Assembly (NCBI RefSeq): GCF_016907475.1
Contig: NZ_JAFBCA010000001.1
Location: 2,170,001 to 2,234,000, forward strand
Reading direction: 5' to 3'
DNA: 64,000 bases
Origin: Nocardioides cavernae
GTDB taxonomy: Bacteria; Actinomycetota; Actinomycetes; Propionibacteriales; Nocardioidaceae
Each line of letters starts with the position of its first letter. The stretch's first letter is position 1. The translations under genes and the position numbers were made by a program. Under the pieces are notes generated by a model. It saw nothing but the letters and a program-made list of their open reading frames with translations. It searched no databases and was not told the DNA's origin. Below are positions 16,645 to 24,709 of this stretch, piece after piece.

Positions 16645-18255
16645 GTGAACGCATCCGCTCCTGCGCCCGATCTCCGGCCAGTCGTACTCATCGCCGAAGA
16701 GCTGAGCCCCGCCACGATCGAGGCGCTCGGCCCGGACTTCGAGATCCGCAGCTGCAACGGTGCCGACCGCGCCGAGCTCATCCCTGCGATCGCCGACGTC
16801 GACGCGATCCTCGTCCGTTCCGCCACCAAGGTCGACGCCGAGGCCCTCGCCGCCGCCCGTCGGCTCAAGGTCATCGCCCGCGCGGGTGTCGGCCTCGACA
16901 ACGTCGACGTGAAGGCCGCGACCCAGGCCGGCGTCATGGTCGTCAACGCTCCGACCTCCAACATCGTCAGCGCCGCTGAGCTCGCCGTCGCCCTCATGCT
17001 CGCCGCGGCCCGCCACATCAGCCCGGCCCACGCCGCCCTCCGTGGCGGCGAGTGGAAGCGCTCGAAGTACACCGGCATCGAGCTCTACGAGAAGACGGTC
17101 GGCATCGTCGGCCTCGGCCGCATCGGCGTCCTGGTCGCCCAGCGCCTCAGCGCCTTCGGCATGAAGGTCATCGCCTACGACCCCTACGTGCAGGCCGGCC
17201 GCGCCGCGCAGATGGGCGTCCGCCTCGTCGACCTCGACACGCTGCTCGCGGAGTCCGACTTCATGAGCGTCCACCTGCCCAAGACGCCGGAGACGGTCGG
17301 GCTCATCGGCGTCGACCAGCTGGCCCGCGCGAAGTCGAGTCTGGTCCTCGTCAACGCCGCTCGCGGCGGGATCGTCGACGAGGCCGCGCTGTACGACGCC
17401 CTCAAGACCGGCCAGATCGCCGCCGCCGGCCTCGACGTCTTCGCAAGCGAGCCGTGCACGGACAGTCCCCTCTTCGAGCTCGAGAACGTCGTCGCCACGC
17501 CCCACCTCGGTGCGTCGACCGACGAGGCCCAGGAGAAGGCCGGCGTCGCCGTGGCCCGCTCGGTCCGGCTCGCCCTGAGCGGCGAGCTGGTGCCCGACGC
17601 CGTCAACGTGCAGGGCGGCGTCATCGCCGAGGACGTACGTCCCGGCATCCCGCTCACCGAGAAGCTCGGCCGGGTCTTCACCTCCCTGGCCGGTGAGGTC
17701 GCGCAGCAGCTCGACGTCGAGGTCCGGGGGGAGATCACCGAGTTCGACGTCAAGGTGCTCGAGCTGGCCGCGCTCAAGGGCGTCTTCGCCGACATCGTCG
17801 AGGAGCAGGTCTCCTACGTGAACGCGCCACTCCTCGCTGCCGAGCGCGGGACCGAGGTGCGCCTGGTGACCGAGGCGGAGAGCCCCGACCACCGCAACCT
17901 GATCACCCTGCGGGGGACGCTCGCCGACGGCACCCAGGTGTCCGTGAGCGGCACGCTCGTGGGGCTCGCCCAGAAGGAGCGGCTGGTCGAGGTCAACGGC
18001 TTCGACGTCGACATCGAGCCGACGACCCACCTGGCTTTCTTCACCTACGAGGACCGTCCCGGCATGGTCGGCGTCATCGGAGGCATCCTCGGCGACGCCG
18101 ACGTGAACATCGCCGGCATGCAGGTCTCGCGCCAGGACAAGGGTGGCGCCGCGCTCGTCGCCCTCAGCGTCGACTCGGCGATCCCGTCCGACACCCTCAC
18201 CGAGATCGAGGCCGCGATGCACGCTGCCTCGGCGCGCGCGGTGGACCTGTCCTGA
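16645..18255 (+). CDS. serA: D-3-phosphoglycerate dehydrogenase
   Basis: A 536-residue long-form (type I) SerA that makes 3-phosphohydroxypyruvate, the first step of serine synthesis. The N-terminal substrate domain includes VLIAEELSPATIEALG; the NAD site GLGRIG lies near residue 155; RAGVGLDNVDVKAAT and the catalytic PHLGAST near 290 are present. The intervening ASB domain and a C-terminal ACT domain (FFTYEDRPGMVGVIGGILG) are complete, so serine feedback control as in other actinobacterial SerA is likely. GTG start at 16645 with GAGGA about eight bases upstream. It stands alone and ends at a hairpin that is buried in the convergent regulator gene. Confidence 0.96.
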   Translation: MNASAPAPDLRPVVLIAEELSPATIEALGPDFEIRSCNGADRAELIPAIADVDAILVRSATKVDAEALAAARRLKVIARAGVGLDNVDVKAATQAGVMVVNAPTSNIVSAAELAVALMLAAARHISPAHAALRGGEWKRSKYTGIELYEKTVGIVGLGRIGVLVAQRLSAFGMKVIAYDPYVQAGRAAQMGVRLVDLDTLLAESDFMSVHLPKTPETVGLIGVDQLARAKSSLVLVNAARGGIVDEAALYDALKTGQIAAAGLDVFASEPCTDSPLFELENVVATPHLGASTDEAQEKAGVAVARSVRLALSGELVPDAVNVQGGVIAEDVRPGIPLTEKLGRVFTSLAGEVAQQLDVEVRGEITEFDVKVLELAALKGVFADIVEEQVSYVNAPLLAAERGTEVRLVTEAESPDHRNLITLRGTLADGTQVSVSGTLVGLAQKERLVEVNGFDVDIEPTTHLAFFTYEDRPGMVGVIGGILGDADVNIAGMQVSRQDKGGAALVALSVDSAIPSDTLTEIEAAMHAASARAVDLS

Positions 18256-18265
18256 CGGACTCGAT

Positions 18266-19717
18266 CTAGGCGACCATCACCCGGCCGGCAGCGCGACGCG
18301 CTGCCGGCCGGGCTGCGTCCGTGGTCACGTGCTCCCAGGCGGCGGCGAGGCGTCGTACGGCCTCGGTGAGGTCGTCGGGGGAGGCGGTCCATGGGATCCG
18401 CACGAAGCGGTCGAGGCCGCCCTCCACCGCGAACACCGGCCCGGGGGCGACGACGACGCCGCGGCGCTCGGCCTCGGCCGTCGTCGCGGTGCCGAGCGCC
18501 TCGGGCAGCTCGCACCACAGGGCTAGGCCGCCGTCGGGCACGCGGAAGCGCCACGACGGCAGGTGCTCGCGGACGGCCGCGACGAGCGCGTCGCGGCCCG
18601 TGACCAGCCGCTCGCGGTGGAGCGGGAGCACCTCGTCGGCGTGGTCGAGCAGGTCGGCCAGCACCAGCTGCTCGAAGACCGGCGCCCCCAGGTCGAGGCC
18701 GATGCGAGCCTGCAGGAGCCGGTCCATGTCGGCGAGCGGGGCGCGCACCCAGCCCAGGCGGAGCCCGCCCCAGAACGACTTGCTCGCGCTGCCGATCGTG
18801 ATCGCGTCGTGCGCATGGGCCGCGAGCGGACCCGGCATGGCGTCGGCCAGCCCGGGCGCGAGCGCGAGCGCCTGGTGGGCCTCGTCGGCGACGACGGTCG
18901 TGCGGGTGCGGGCCAGCGCATGGGCGAGCTCCTCGCGCTGGCTGTCGCTCATCAGGTGCCCGGTCGGGTTCTGGAAGTCCGGGATCAGGTAGGCGAGCCG
19001 GGGCGAGGTCTGGCGCAGGGTGGCCGCCAGCGCGTCGAGGTCCCAGCCGTCGGGGTCGACGGTGGCGGCGACGAGCCGGGCGCCCGCGTGCCGCACCGCC
19101 TGGGTCGCGTTGGGGTACGTCGGCGACTCGACGACGACCCGCTCGCCGGGAGCGGTGAACGCCTGTGCCACCACCGACGCTGCCGCCAGGGCACCGGCGG
19201 TGACCATGACCTGCTCGGGCACGGTCGGCAGCCCCCGCGCCTCGTAGGCCGCCGCGATCCGCGCCTGGAGGGCGGGCACGCCGAGCGGGAAGTAGCCGGG
19301 CCCGCTGAGGTAGGCGGGCAGCTGCTCGGTGGCGCGCTGGTAGGCCTCGACGAGGCCGGGCGGTGCGGAGTGCGCCGCGCAGTTGAGGTCGATGACGTCC
19401 TCGCCGCCGGTGCCCGGCATCAGCGACCGGTCGTGGGCGCGGCGCTGCCCGCCGGGCACGGTGGTGAAGGTGCCGGAGCCGCGGCGCGCCTCGGCGTACC
19501 CCGACTCCCGCAGCACCTCGTAGGCACGGGTCACGGTCGTGCGCGAGACGTCGAGCGAGGCGGTGAGGTCCCGCTCGCTGGGCAGCCGCACCTCGATGCC
19601 GATCCGTCCGTCGCCGATGAGCACGCGCAGGCTCTCGGCCAGCCCGAGGTAGGCGGGGGTGCGGGGGAAGTCACCGACGAGGGTGGCCACGCGCTGGGCG
19701 CTGACGATGCGGCTCAT
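18266..19717 (-). CDS. MocR-type (GntR-aminotransferase) transcription regulator
   Basis: A 483-residue fusion of an N-terminal winged helix (about residues 24-85; LPSERDLTASLDVSRTTVTRAYEVLRESG in part) and a fold-type I aminotransferase-like domain. The PLP lysine is Lys313 in SASKSFWGG; DFQNPTGH near 248 and VADEAHQAL near 277 are also typical. MocR regulators use PLP or an amino-acid adduct as a signal. ATG at 19717 is chosen because the domain starts there; a GTG at 19757-19759 would give 14 extra residues and run into the control region. It is divergent from a YczE-type membrane gene 61 bases away. The MocR/YczE pairing is a known arrangement in Bacillus (yczR-yczE) and actinobacteria. 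Confidence 0.9.
   Translation of the reverse strand: MSRIVSAQRVATLVGDFPRTPAYLGLAESLRVLIGDGRIGIEVRLPSERDLTASLDVSRTTVTRAYEVLRESGYAEARRGSGTFTTVPGGQRRAHDRSLMPGTGGEDVIDLNCAAHSAPPGLVEAYQRATEQLPAYLSGPGYFPLGVPALQARIAAAYEARGLPTVPEQVMVTAGALAAASVVAQAFTAPGERVVVESPTYPNATQAVRHAGARLVAATVDPDGWDLDALAATLRQTSPRLAYLIPDFQNPTGHLMSDSQREELAHALARTRTTVVADEAHQALALAPGLADAMPGPLAAHAHDAITIGSASKSFWGGLRLGWVRAPLADMDRLLQARIGLDLGAPVFEQLVLADLLDHADEVLPLHRERLVTGRDALVAAVREHLPSWRFRVPDGGLALWCELPEALGTATTAEAERRGVVVAPGPVFAVEGGLDRFVRIPWTASPDDLTEAVRRLAAAWEHVTTDAARPAARRAAGRVMVA
18280..18312 (+). terminator. serA terminator inside the 3' end of the MocR gene
   Basis: Perfect 14-bp stem: CCCGGCCGGCAGCG (18280-18293), loop CGACG, CGCTGCCGGCCGGG (18299-18312). 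It starts 24 bases after the serA stop and lies entirely within the last codons of the convergent MocR gene (Arg/Ala-rich tail). Confidence 0.6.
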
Positions 19718-19719
19718 GC

Positions 19720-19760
19720 AGGCCACTGTTCCACCATTGGCTATGTCGGACAAGGCCACT
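19720..19760. promoter_or_regulatory. Direct repeat AGGCCACT, probable MocR operator
   Basis: AGGCCACT occurs at 19720-19727 and again at 19753-19760, 33 bases apart (about three helical turns), within the 61-base gap between the divergent MocR and YczE-type genes. MocR proteins such as PdxR are known to bind direct repeats, so this is a likely binding site controlling both genes. Confidence 0.5.
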
Positions 19761-19778
19761 TGGGATCAGGATGGACCC

Positions 19779-20483
19779 ATGACCAGCACGACCCCCACGG
19801 GAGCCCCCACCGGAACCGTCCACGCGCCCCGCGGCGTCCTCGTCGACCTGGGACCTGTCGCCCAGCTGCGCGCCGGACGCCTGGCGCGACGCCTGCCCCA
19901 GCTCTTCGTCGGGCTCTTCCTCTACGGCGTCTCGCTGGCGCTGATGGTCCGCGGCGCGCTCGGCCTCGCACCGTGGGACGTGCTGCACTCCGGCTTCATC
20001 CGCCATGTCCCGATGACGCTCGGCCAGGCCGTCGTGCTGTTCAGCTTCGTGGTGCTGGTGCTGTGGATCCCGCTGCGGGAGATGCCGGGGCTCGGCACGA
20101 TCAGCAACGCGATCGTCGTGGGTCTCTCCGCCGACGCGACGCTGGCCGTCCTCGACCGCCCGGAGGCAATGGCGGGGCGGCTCGGCCTGATGGTCGGCGG
20201 CGTCCTGCTCTGCGGGCTGGCCAGCGCGCTCTACATCGGCGCCCAGCTCGGCCGCGGGCCGCGCGACGGCCTGATGACCGGTCTGTCGCGGCGCACCGGG
20301 ATCTCGCTGCGGCTCGTCCGCACCGGCCTCGAGGTGGCCGTCGTCGTCATCGGCCTGCTGCTCGGTGGCGTCCTGGGCGTCGGGACCGTGGTCTACGCGC
20401 TGGCGATCGGTCCACTCACCCAGCTGATGCTGCCGTGGTTCACGGTCGACCTGGGTGACGCGGGCGTGGCGGTCAGGCGATAG
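19779..20483 (+). CDS. YczE/YitT-type integral membrane protein
   Basis: A 234-residue membrane protein with five to six hydrophobic segments. LFVGLFLYGVSLALMVRGALGLAPWDVLHSG and IGAQLGRGPRDGLMTGLSRRTG (each read in part) are the two halves of the internal duplication of the YczE family. ATG at 19779 is preferred; a longer version would run through the operator and into the MocR gene. Divergent from the MocR regulator, which most likely controls it. Function of the family is unknown; transport of an amino acid- or vitamin-like ligand has been suggested from the MocR link, but this is inference. Confidence 0.85.
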   Translation: MTSTTPTGAPTGTVHAPRGVLVDLGPVAQLRAGRLARRLPQLFVGLFLYGVSLALMVRGALGLAPWDVLHSGFIRHVPMTLGQAVVLFSFVVLVLWIPLREMPGLGTISNAIVVGLSADATLAVLDRPEAMAGRLGLMVGGVLLCGLASALYIGAQLGRGPRDGLMTGLSRRTGISLRLVRTGLEVAVVVIGLLLGGVLGVGTVVYALAIGPLTQLMLPWFTVDLGDAGVAVRR

Positions 20484-20500
20484 CGCGTCGCCGCATGAGA

Positions 20501-20515
20501 TAGATCATATATAAT
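20501..20515 (+). promoter_or_regulatory. Promoter -10 and AT-rich element before the FG-GAP gene
   Basis: TAGATCATATAT at 20501-20512 overlaps a perfect TATAAT at 20510-20515. Transcription would start near 20522, some 30 bases before the GTG at 20554. No convincing -35 box is seen, which hints at activation. The 12-mer matches the element at 13447-13458. Confidence 0.5.
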
Positions 20516-20553
20516 CACGCTTCTTCGGCGACCGGCCTCAGAAGGAGTGACAG

Positions 20554-22338
20554 GTGATCCTTTCTCGACCCCAGCACGCGCTGCGCGTGGGCACCGCCCT
20601 CGCGACCGCGCTGACAGCGACGGCCCTGCTCGTGCCGCAGGCCCAGGCCGGCCCGCCGGTCGACCCGGCGGTGGCCGCGTCGTTCACGCGGACCAACATC
20701 GACCCGAGCATCACCGGCGCGGCCTTCACCGTGACCGGCCCGGTGTTCGGCGCAGAGAAGAACCTGGTGACCTCCGGGTTCGGCACGTTCATGTTCGGCG
20801 CGCCCACGGGCGGCGGCACCCTGCAGGTCTACCGACCGGGCGGCAACGTCGGTGTCTGGGACAAAGTCACGGTGTTCGGCACCGGTGCCAACATCGTCAC
20901 CCCCAACCAGCCGACCATCGCAGACGTCGACGGTGACTCCGACAACGACCTGATCGTGCCCGGCGGATACTTCTTCGACACCTATGACCCGCCCGGGCCG
21001 GCTGTCCCTCAGAGCCGCGGCTCGCTCACGTGGTGGGAGAACACCGGGCCGAGCAGGGCGTTCGTCCGCCACGACGTCATCCCGCCCGTCCAGCCGTGGG
21101 CCTACCACGGTGCCGAGTTCGCCGACCTCGACGGCGACGGCCACAAGGACCTCCTGACCGTCGGCGAGCAGGGCGTGGACCCGTCGACCCCCACCGACGA
21201 CCTGGTGCAGATGCAGCTCTTCCCGGGCAACGGGGACGGCACCTTCGACGCCCCGGTCCCGATCGCCTCCACCGGCGGCAGCCTGCCGGTCGTCCACGAC
21301 GTCAACGACGACGGACGGCTCGACATCGTGTCCGCGCAGTACTTCGGCTTCCCCACCGGCCCGGCTGCCGTGGCCATGCCGTCGTACAGGTGGTACGAGC
21401 AGACCGGCGTCATCGCACCGGGTGGTCTCACCAGCGCCAACTTCACCCCGCACACGATCGCGACGTTCGGACAGACGGCGAACGGCTTCCAGATCAAGCC
21501 GGTCCCGAACTTCCACGGTGACGGAAAGCTCGGCTGGGTTGCCACCAACCACCTGAGCAAGCTCGGCCCGGGCGGCGCCTTCCTCCCGGCGTCGGAATCG
21601 GTCTACGAGCTCACTCCCGGCGCGGACAAGGCGCAGCCGTGGGCGCTCACGACGCTCTCCAACCCGTCGGACCCCGCCGACAAGATGGCCGCCCGTGCGG
21701 CGGCCGGCTCGGCGGCGCCGGGCGTGCTCGGCTACGGCGACATCGACGGGGACGGCGACGTCGACCTCGCGGTGTCGGGTGACGGCGACGAGCTGGTCGT
21801 CGGCACCTGCCAGGCGTCGAACACCTGCGCCCGACGGCTCTTCTGGATCGAGCAGAAGGCGGGCGGGGCGTTCGTCCAGCACACGCTGACCGGCCCCAGC
21901 GAGCGGTTCGGGCAGGCAGGCGGCGCGGTGGTCGCGGACCTCGACGGCGACGGCGACAACGAGCTGGCGTTCAGCTCGTTCGAGCAGAACACCCTCGCGA
22001 TCTGGACCAGGCAGGGCGGCGGGCCGGCGATGGTGACCAGCACGGTCACGGGCTTCAAGACGAAGACCGCCAAGGTGCACGCCGGGCAGAAGATCAAGGA
22101 CACGATCAAGGTCACGCCCGGACCCGCGCGGGAGGTCGTCCTGCAGTTCCGCACGTGCGGGCCCGCGGACGACTCCTGCTCGTGGAAGACCTACGAGACC
22201 TACACGAGCAACCCGGGCAACGCGGTGAAGCTGAGGTACGCCGCCAAGGGCAAGCAGAGCTGGTGGCGCGTGCTGGTCGAGGCGACGCCTCAGCAGTCCG
22301 AGGCGACGAGCGGCGTGCGCAAGGTCAAGCTCAAGTAG
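20554..22338 (+). CDS. Secreted FG-GAP/VCBS repeat protein
   Basis: A 594-residue exported protein. A signal peptide is visible (LATALTATALLVPQAQA, residues about 15-32). The body holds several Asp-rich calcium loops of the FG-GAP/VCBS beta-propeller type: DVDGDSDNDLIV, DLDGDGHKDLLTVG, DVNDDGRLDIVSA, DIDGDGDVDLAVSG and DLDGDGDNELAFSS. A basic C-terminal domain of about 90 residues follows. Such proteins are extracellular propellers, sometimes adhesive or lectin-like; no catalytic residues are recognised. GTG at 20554 has AAGGAG six bases upstream. It stands alone between its own promoter and a strong hairpin. Confidence 0.85.
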   Translation: MILSRPQHALRVGTALATALTATALLVPQAQAGPPVDPAVAASFTRTNIDPSITGAAFTVTGPVFGAEKNLVTSGFGTFMFGAPTGGGTLQVYRPGGNVGVWDKVTVFGTGANIVTPNQPTIADVDGDSDNDLIVPGGYFFDTYDPPGPAVPQSRGSLTWWENTGPSRAFVRHDVIPPVQPWAYHGAEFADLDGDGHKDLLTVGEQGVDPSTPTDDLVQMQLFPGNGDGTFDAPVPIASTGGSLPVVHDVNDDGRLDIVSAQYFGFPTGPAAVAMPSYRWYEQTGVIAPGGLTSANFTPHTIATFGQTANGFQIKPVPNFHGDGKLGWVATNHLSKLGPGGAFLPASESVYELTPGADKAQPWALTTLSNPSDPADKMAARAAAGSAAPGVLGYGDIDGDGDVDLAVSGDGDELVVGTCQASNTCARRLFWIEQKAGGAFVQHTLTGPSERFGQAGGAVVADLDGDGDNELAFSSFEQNTLAIWTRQGGGPAMVTSTVTGFKTKTAKVHAGQKIKDTIKVTPGPAREVVLQFRTCGPADDSCSWKTYETYTSNPGNAVKLRYAAKGKQSWWRVLVEATPQQSEATSGVRKVKLK

Positions 22339-22357
22339 CTCCTGGAACTGCCGCCGG

Positions 22358-22402
22358 GTGAGGGCGACGGCGACTCCTGCGAGGAGTCGCCGTCGCCCTC
22401 AC
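22358..22402 (+). terminator. Strong hairpin terminator after the FG-GAP gene
   Basis: Perfect 21-bp stem with a 3-base loop: arms 22358-22378 and 22382-22402 (GTGAGGGCGACGG... pairing with ...CCGTCGCCCTCAC). It lies 20 bases after the stop and may also end transcription of the convergent methyltransferase gene. Confidence 0.75.
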
Positions 22403-22444
22403 GCCATCCACTGCGTCGCCGGAGCCACCGACGTTGCGGCGGCG

Positions 22445-23011
22445 TCAGCGCCGGGTGGCGATCACGGCGGACGCGTCGGCGGCCACCATCACCTCGACCG
22501 CGGTGAACCGCTCGTCGGTGAGCCACTGCTCGCGCAGCGTGTCGACGCGCCCGTAGGTGATCGGCGGCCACGACTCGCACGGCGCGAAGTCGTCGAGCAC
22601 GACGATGCCGCCGGGCTCGACGAGGTCGATGACGGCGTCGACGCCCACCTCGGACGGGGTGCCGGAGTCGAGGAACAGCAGGGAGAAGGGGCCGTGCTCG
22701 CGCAGCACGCTCCAGTCGGCGGCGAGCACCTCGACCTTGGGGTCGTCGTCGAAGATCTTGGACGCAGCACCGGCCAGCGACTCGTCGAGCTCGGCGGTGA
22801 GGATCCGTGCCCCGTTGCGCACGCCGCTGCGCAGCCAGGCGGTGCCGACCCCGCAGCCGGTGCCGAACTCGGCCATCGTGCCGCCCCTGGTTGCGGCGAG
22901 GGTGGCGAGGAGGCGACCGGTCTCGTTGCGGCAGAACGCGACGTAGCCGGCCTGGCGGCAGACGTCGAACGCGCGCTGGACGATCTCGGGGAGTTCCGGA
23001 GGAGCAGACAT
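22445..23011 (-). CDS. SAM-dependent methyltransferase (O-methyltransferase-like)
   Basis: A 188-residue class I methyltransferase. The SAM motif AEFGTGCGVGTAWLRSG lies around residues 46-62, with motif II-like LTAELDES, LLFLDSG and GGIVVLDDFAP further on. It resembles the small O-methyltransferase group that acts on catechols or CoA esters, though the family is broad. ATG at 23011 is taken as start although no good ribosome site is present; an upstream extension to 23572 is antisense to the leader region and not credible. It is divergent from the leuB leader. Substrate unknown. Confidence 0.82.
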   Translation of the reverse strand: MSAPPELPEIVQRAFDVCRQAGYVAFCRNETGRLLATLAATRGGTMAEFGTGCGVGTAWLRSGVRNGARILTAELDESLAGAASKIFDDDPKVEVLAADWSVLREHGPFSLLFLDSGTPSEVGVDAVIDLVEPGGIVVLDDFAPCESWPPITYGRVDTLREQWLTDERFTAVEVMVAADASAVIATRR

Positions 23012-23134
23012 GAGGTCGCCGAGTCTGTCACTCCTCGCGCGCGATCCCACTGGACGGGCCGACATCTCACGATCTGACACGTTCGGGGAAACCCCGTGCG
23101 GCGGCCCGTCCGGCAGTCGTACAGTCGTCCCACC

Positions 23135-23179
23135 ATGCGGAGCGTCTTCGTACTTATCGACTGCCGCGGCGAGGCCTGA
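23135..23179 (+). CDS. Probable 14-codon leader peptide upstream of leuB
   Basis: ATG at 23135 opens a 14-codon frame, MRSVFVLIDCRGEA, ending in TGA at 23177-23179. Four of five codons in its core are branched-chain: GTC, GTA, CTT, ATC; GTA and CTT are rare in this GC-rich DNA. TACAGT twelve bases before the ATG could be a -10 giving a nearly leaderless start. Mutually exclusive hairpins follow (see the next entry). Inference: a translated sensor for Val/Leu/Ile supply controlling leuB-ilvE. Confidence 0.5.
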   Translation: MRSVFVLIDCRGEA

Positions 23180-23264
23180 CAGAAGGGCCACCTCGTCGCG
23201 GTGTTCGGCGTTGACGAGGTTCCGCCACCCGGCCTTTCGCCCCTCCGCCGAGCGTCTGCTCGGC
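23164..23264 (+). promoter_or_regulatory. Alternative hairpins of a probable leuB attenuator
   Basis: ACCTCGTC at 23190-23197 can pair upstream with the end of the leader frame (CCGCGGCGAGG, 23164-23174, against CCTCGTCGCGG, 23191-23201, one G-T pair) or downstream with GACGAGGT (23213-23220). A separate stable hairpin, GCCGAGC-GTCT-GCTCGGC, lies at 23247-23264. No T-run follows. The rest of the 424-base gap 23012-23435 shows no further gene. Confidence 0.42.
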
Positions 23265-23435
23265 AGAGCTCGAAGCCACCGCCTTCGCGGCGGGTCCTCC
23301 GCAGTCCTGCGCGACCCGCACGCTCGTCGGCCGGCAGCCGGGCCCGGGCGATCCCCGCCGTCCAGCTTCCCTACCCGCCGCGGTGTCGGCGGCTTCGGGC
23401 TCACCCACACCGTCACGCACGTAGGAGTGAGATCG

Positions 23436-23576
23436 ATGTACCAGATGTATCCCGACACCTGGGGCCCCGCGGCCCACGACCCGGAGAACCCGCGCAGCGC
23501 GGAGAACACGGCGGTCGCCGTCCAGACCGCGCTTGACCTGCGAGACGGCGGCGGCCAGCGTCCGGACGACAACTAA
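23436..23576 (+). CDS. Small 46-residue protein of unknown function
   Basis: A short frame from ATG 23436 to TAA 23576, starting [19 protein letters not shown]. An AGGAG at 23423-23427 lies eight bases before the ATG, a better ribosome site than most in this window, so translation is likely. It sits ten bases upstream of leuB, hence in the same transcript. It has no signal peptide or membrane segment and is rich in Pro, Asp and Ala. No homologous family is recognised. It may couple translation into leuB or be an accessory peptide. Confidence 0.5.
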   Translation: MYQMYPDTWGPAAHDPENPRSAENTAVAVQTALDLRDGGGQRPDDN

Positions 23577-23586
23577 CGTTCGCCGC

Positions 23587-24675
23587 ATGCCTGACACCGA
23601 CCAGACCGCCGCCGCCCGCGACACCGGGAGCCCCACCCTCGCCGTCATCCCCGGCGACGGCATCGGCCCCGAGGTGACCGCCGAGGCCCTCAAGGTCCTC
23701 GAGGTCGCCGCGCCGGTGAAGTTCGAGTCGACGCGCTACGACCTCGGCGCCGAGCGCTACCTCGCGACCGGCGAGGTGCTGCCCGACTCGGTGCTCGCGG
23801 AGATCCGCGGGCACGACGCGATCCTGCTCGGTGCCGTCGGCGGCAAGCCCAACGACCCGAACCTGCCTCCTGGCATCCTCGAGCGCGGCCTGCTCCTCAA
23901 GCTGCGCTTCGAGCTCGACCACTACGTCAACCTGCGCCCGTCGCGCCTCTTCCCGGGCTCGGTCTCACCCCTCGCCGGGCACGTCCTGGACAAGGGCGAG
24001 GTCGACTTCGTGGTGGTGCGCGAGGGCACCGAGGGCCCCTACACGGGCAACGGCGGCGCGCTCCGGGTCGGCACCCCGGCCGAGATCGCCACCGAGGTCT
24101 CGGTCAACACCGCGTACGGCGTCGAGCGCGTGGTGCGTGACGCCTTCGCACGGGCGCAGAAGCGGCCGCGCAAGAAGCTCACGCTGGTCCACAAGACCAA
24201 CGTGCTGGTCAACGCCGGCTCCCTCTGGTGGCGCCTGTTCGAGCAGGTGGCCACGGAGTTCCCCGACGTCACGACCGACTACATCCACATCGACGCGGCC
24301 ATGATCTTCATGGCCACCGACCCCGCCCGCTTCGACGTGATCGTCACCGACAACCTCTTCGGCGACATCATCACCGACCTCGCCGCCGCCATCACCGGCG
24401 GCATCGGGCTGGCCGCCTCCGGAAACGTCAACCCCGACCGGACGGCCCCGTCCATGTTCGAGCCCGTCCACGGCTCCGCCCCCGACATCGCGGGGCAGCA
24501 GAAGGCCGACCCGACCGCCGCGATCCTCTCCGGCGCGCTCCTGCTCGACCACCTCGGCCACGCCGAGGCGGCCGCCGCGATCGAGGCGGCCGTCCTGGCC
24601 GACCTCACCGAGCGCGACCCCGGCACGAGCCGTCGTACGAGCGAGGTCGGGGACGCCATCGCCGCCCGTCTCTGA
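23587..24675 (+). CDS. leuB: 3-isopropylmalate dehydrogenase
   Basis: A 362-residue isocitrate/isopropylmalate dehydrogenase family protein. [20 protein letters not shown] near the start, [31 protein letters not shown] (residues about 100-120) and [11 protein letters not shown] are typical of actinobacterial LeuB. The cofactor-binding loop [15 protein letters not shown] indicates NAD use. It oxidises and decarboxylates 3-isopropylmalate to 2-oxoisocaproate in leucine synthesis. ATG at 23587, ten bases after the small 46-codon frame. It is followed by ilvE after 34 bases, joining the last two steps of leucine synthesis. Confidence 0.93.
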   Translation: MPDTDQTAAARDTGSPTLAVIPGDGIGPEVTAEALKVLEVAAPVKFESTRYDLGAERYLATGEVLPDSVLAEIRGHDAILLGAVGGKPNDPNLPPGILERGLLLKLRFELDHYVNLRPSRLFPGSVSPLAGHVLDKGEVDFVVVREGTEGPYTGNGGALRVGTPAEIATEVSVNTAYGVERVVRDAFARAQKRPRKKLTLVHKTNVLVNAGSLWWRLFEQVATEFPDVTTDYIHIDAAMIFMATDPARFDVIVTDNLFGDIITDLAAAITGGIGLAASGNVNPDRTAPSMFEPVHGSAPDIAGQQKADPTAAILSGALLLDHLGHAEAAAAIEAAVLADLTERDPGTSRRTSEVGDAIAARL

Positions 24676-24709
24676 GCGCCCCTCCGGGCCTCTGGAATAG
24701 GTTGACCCC

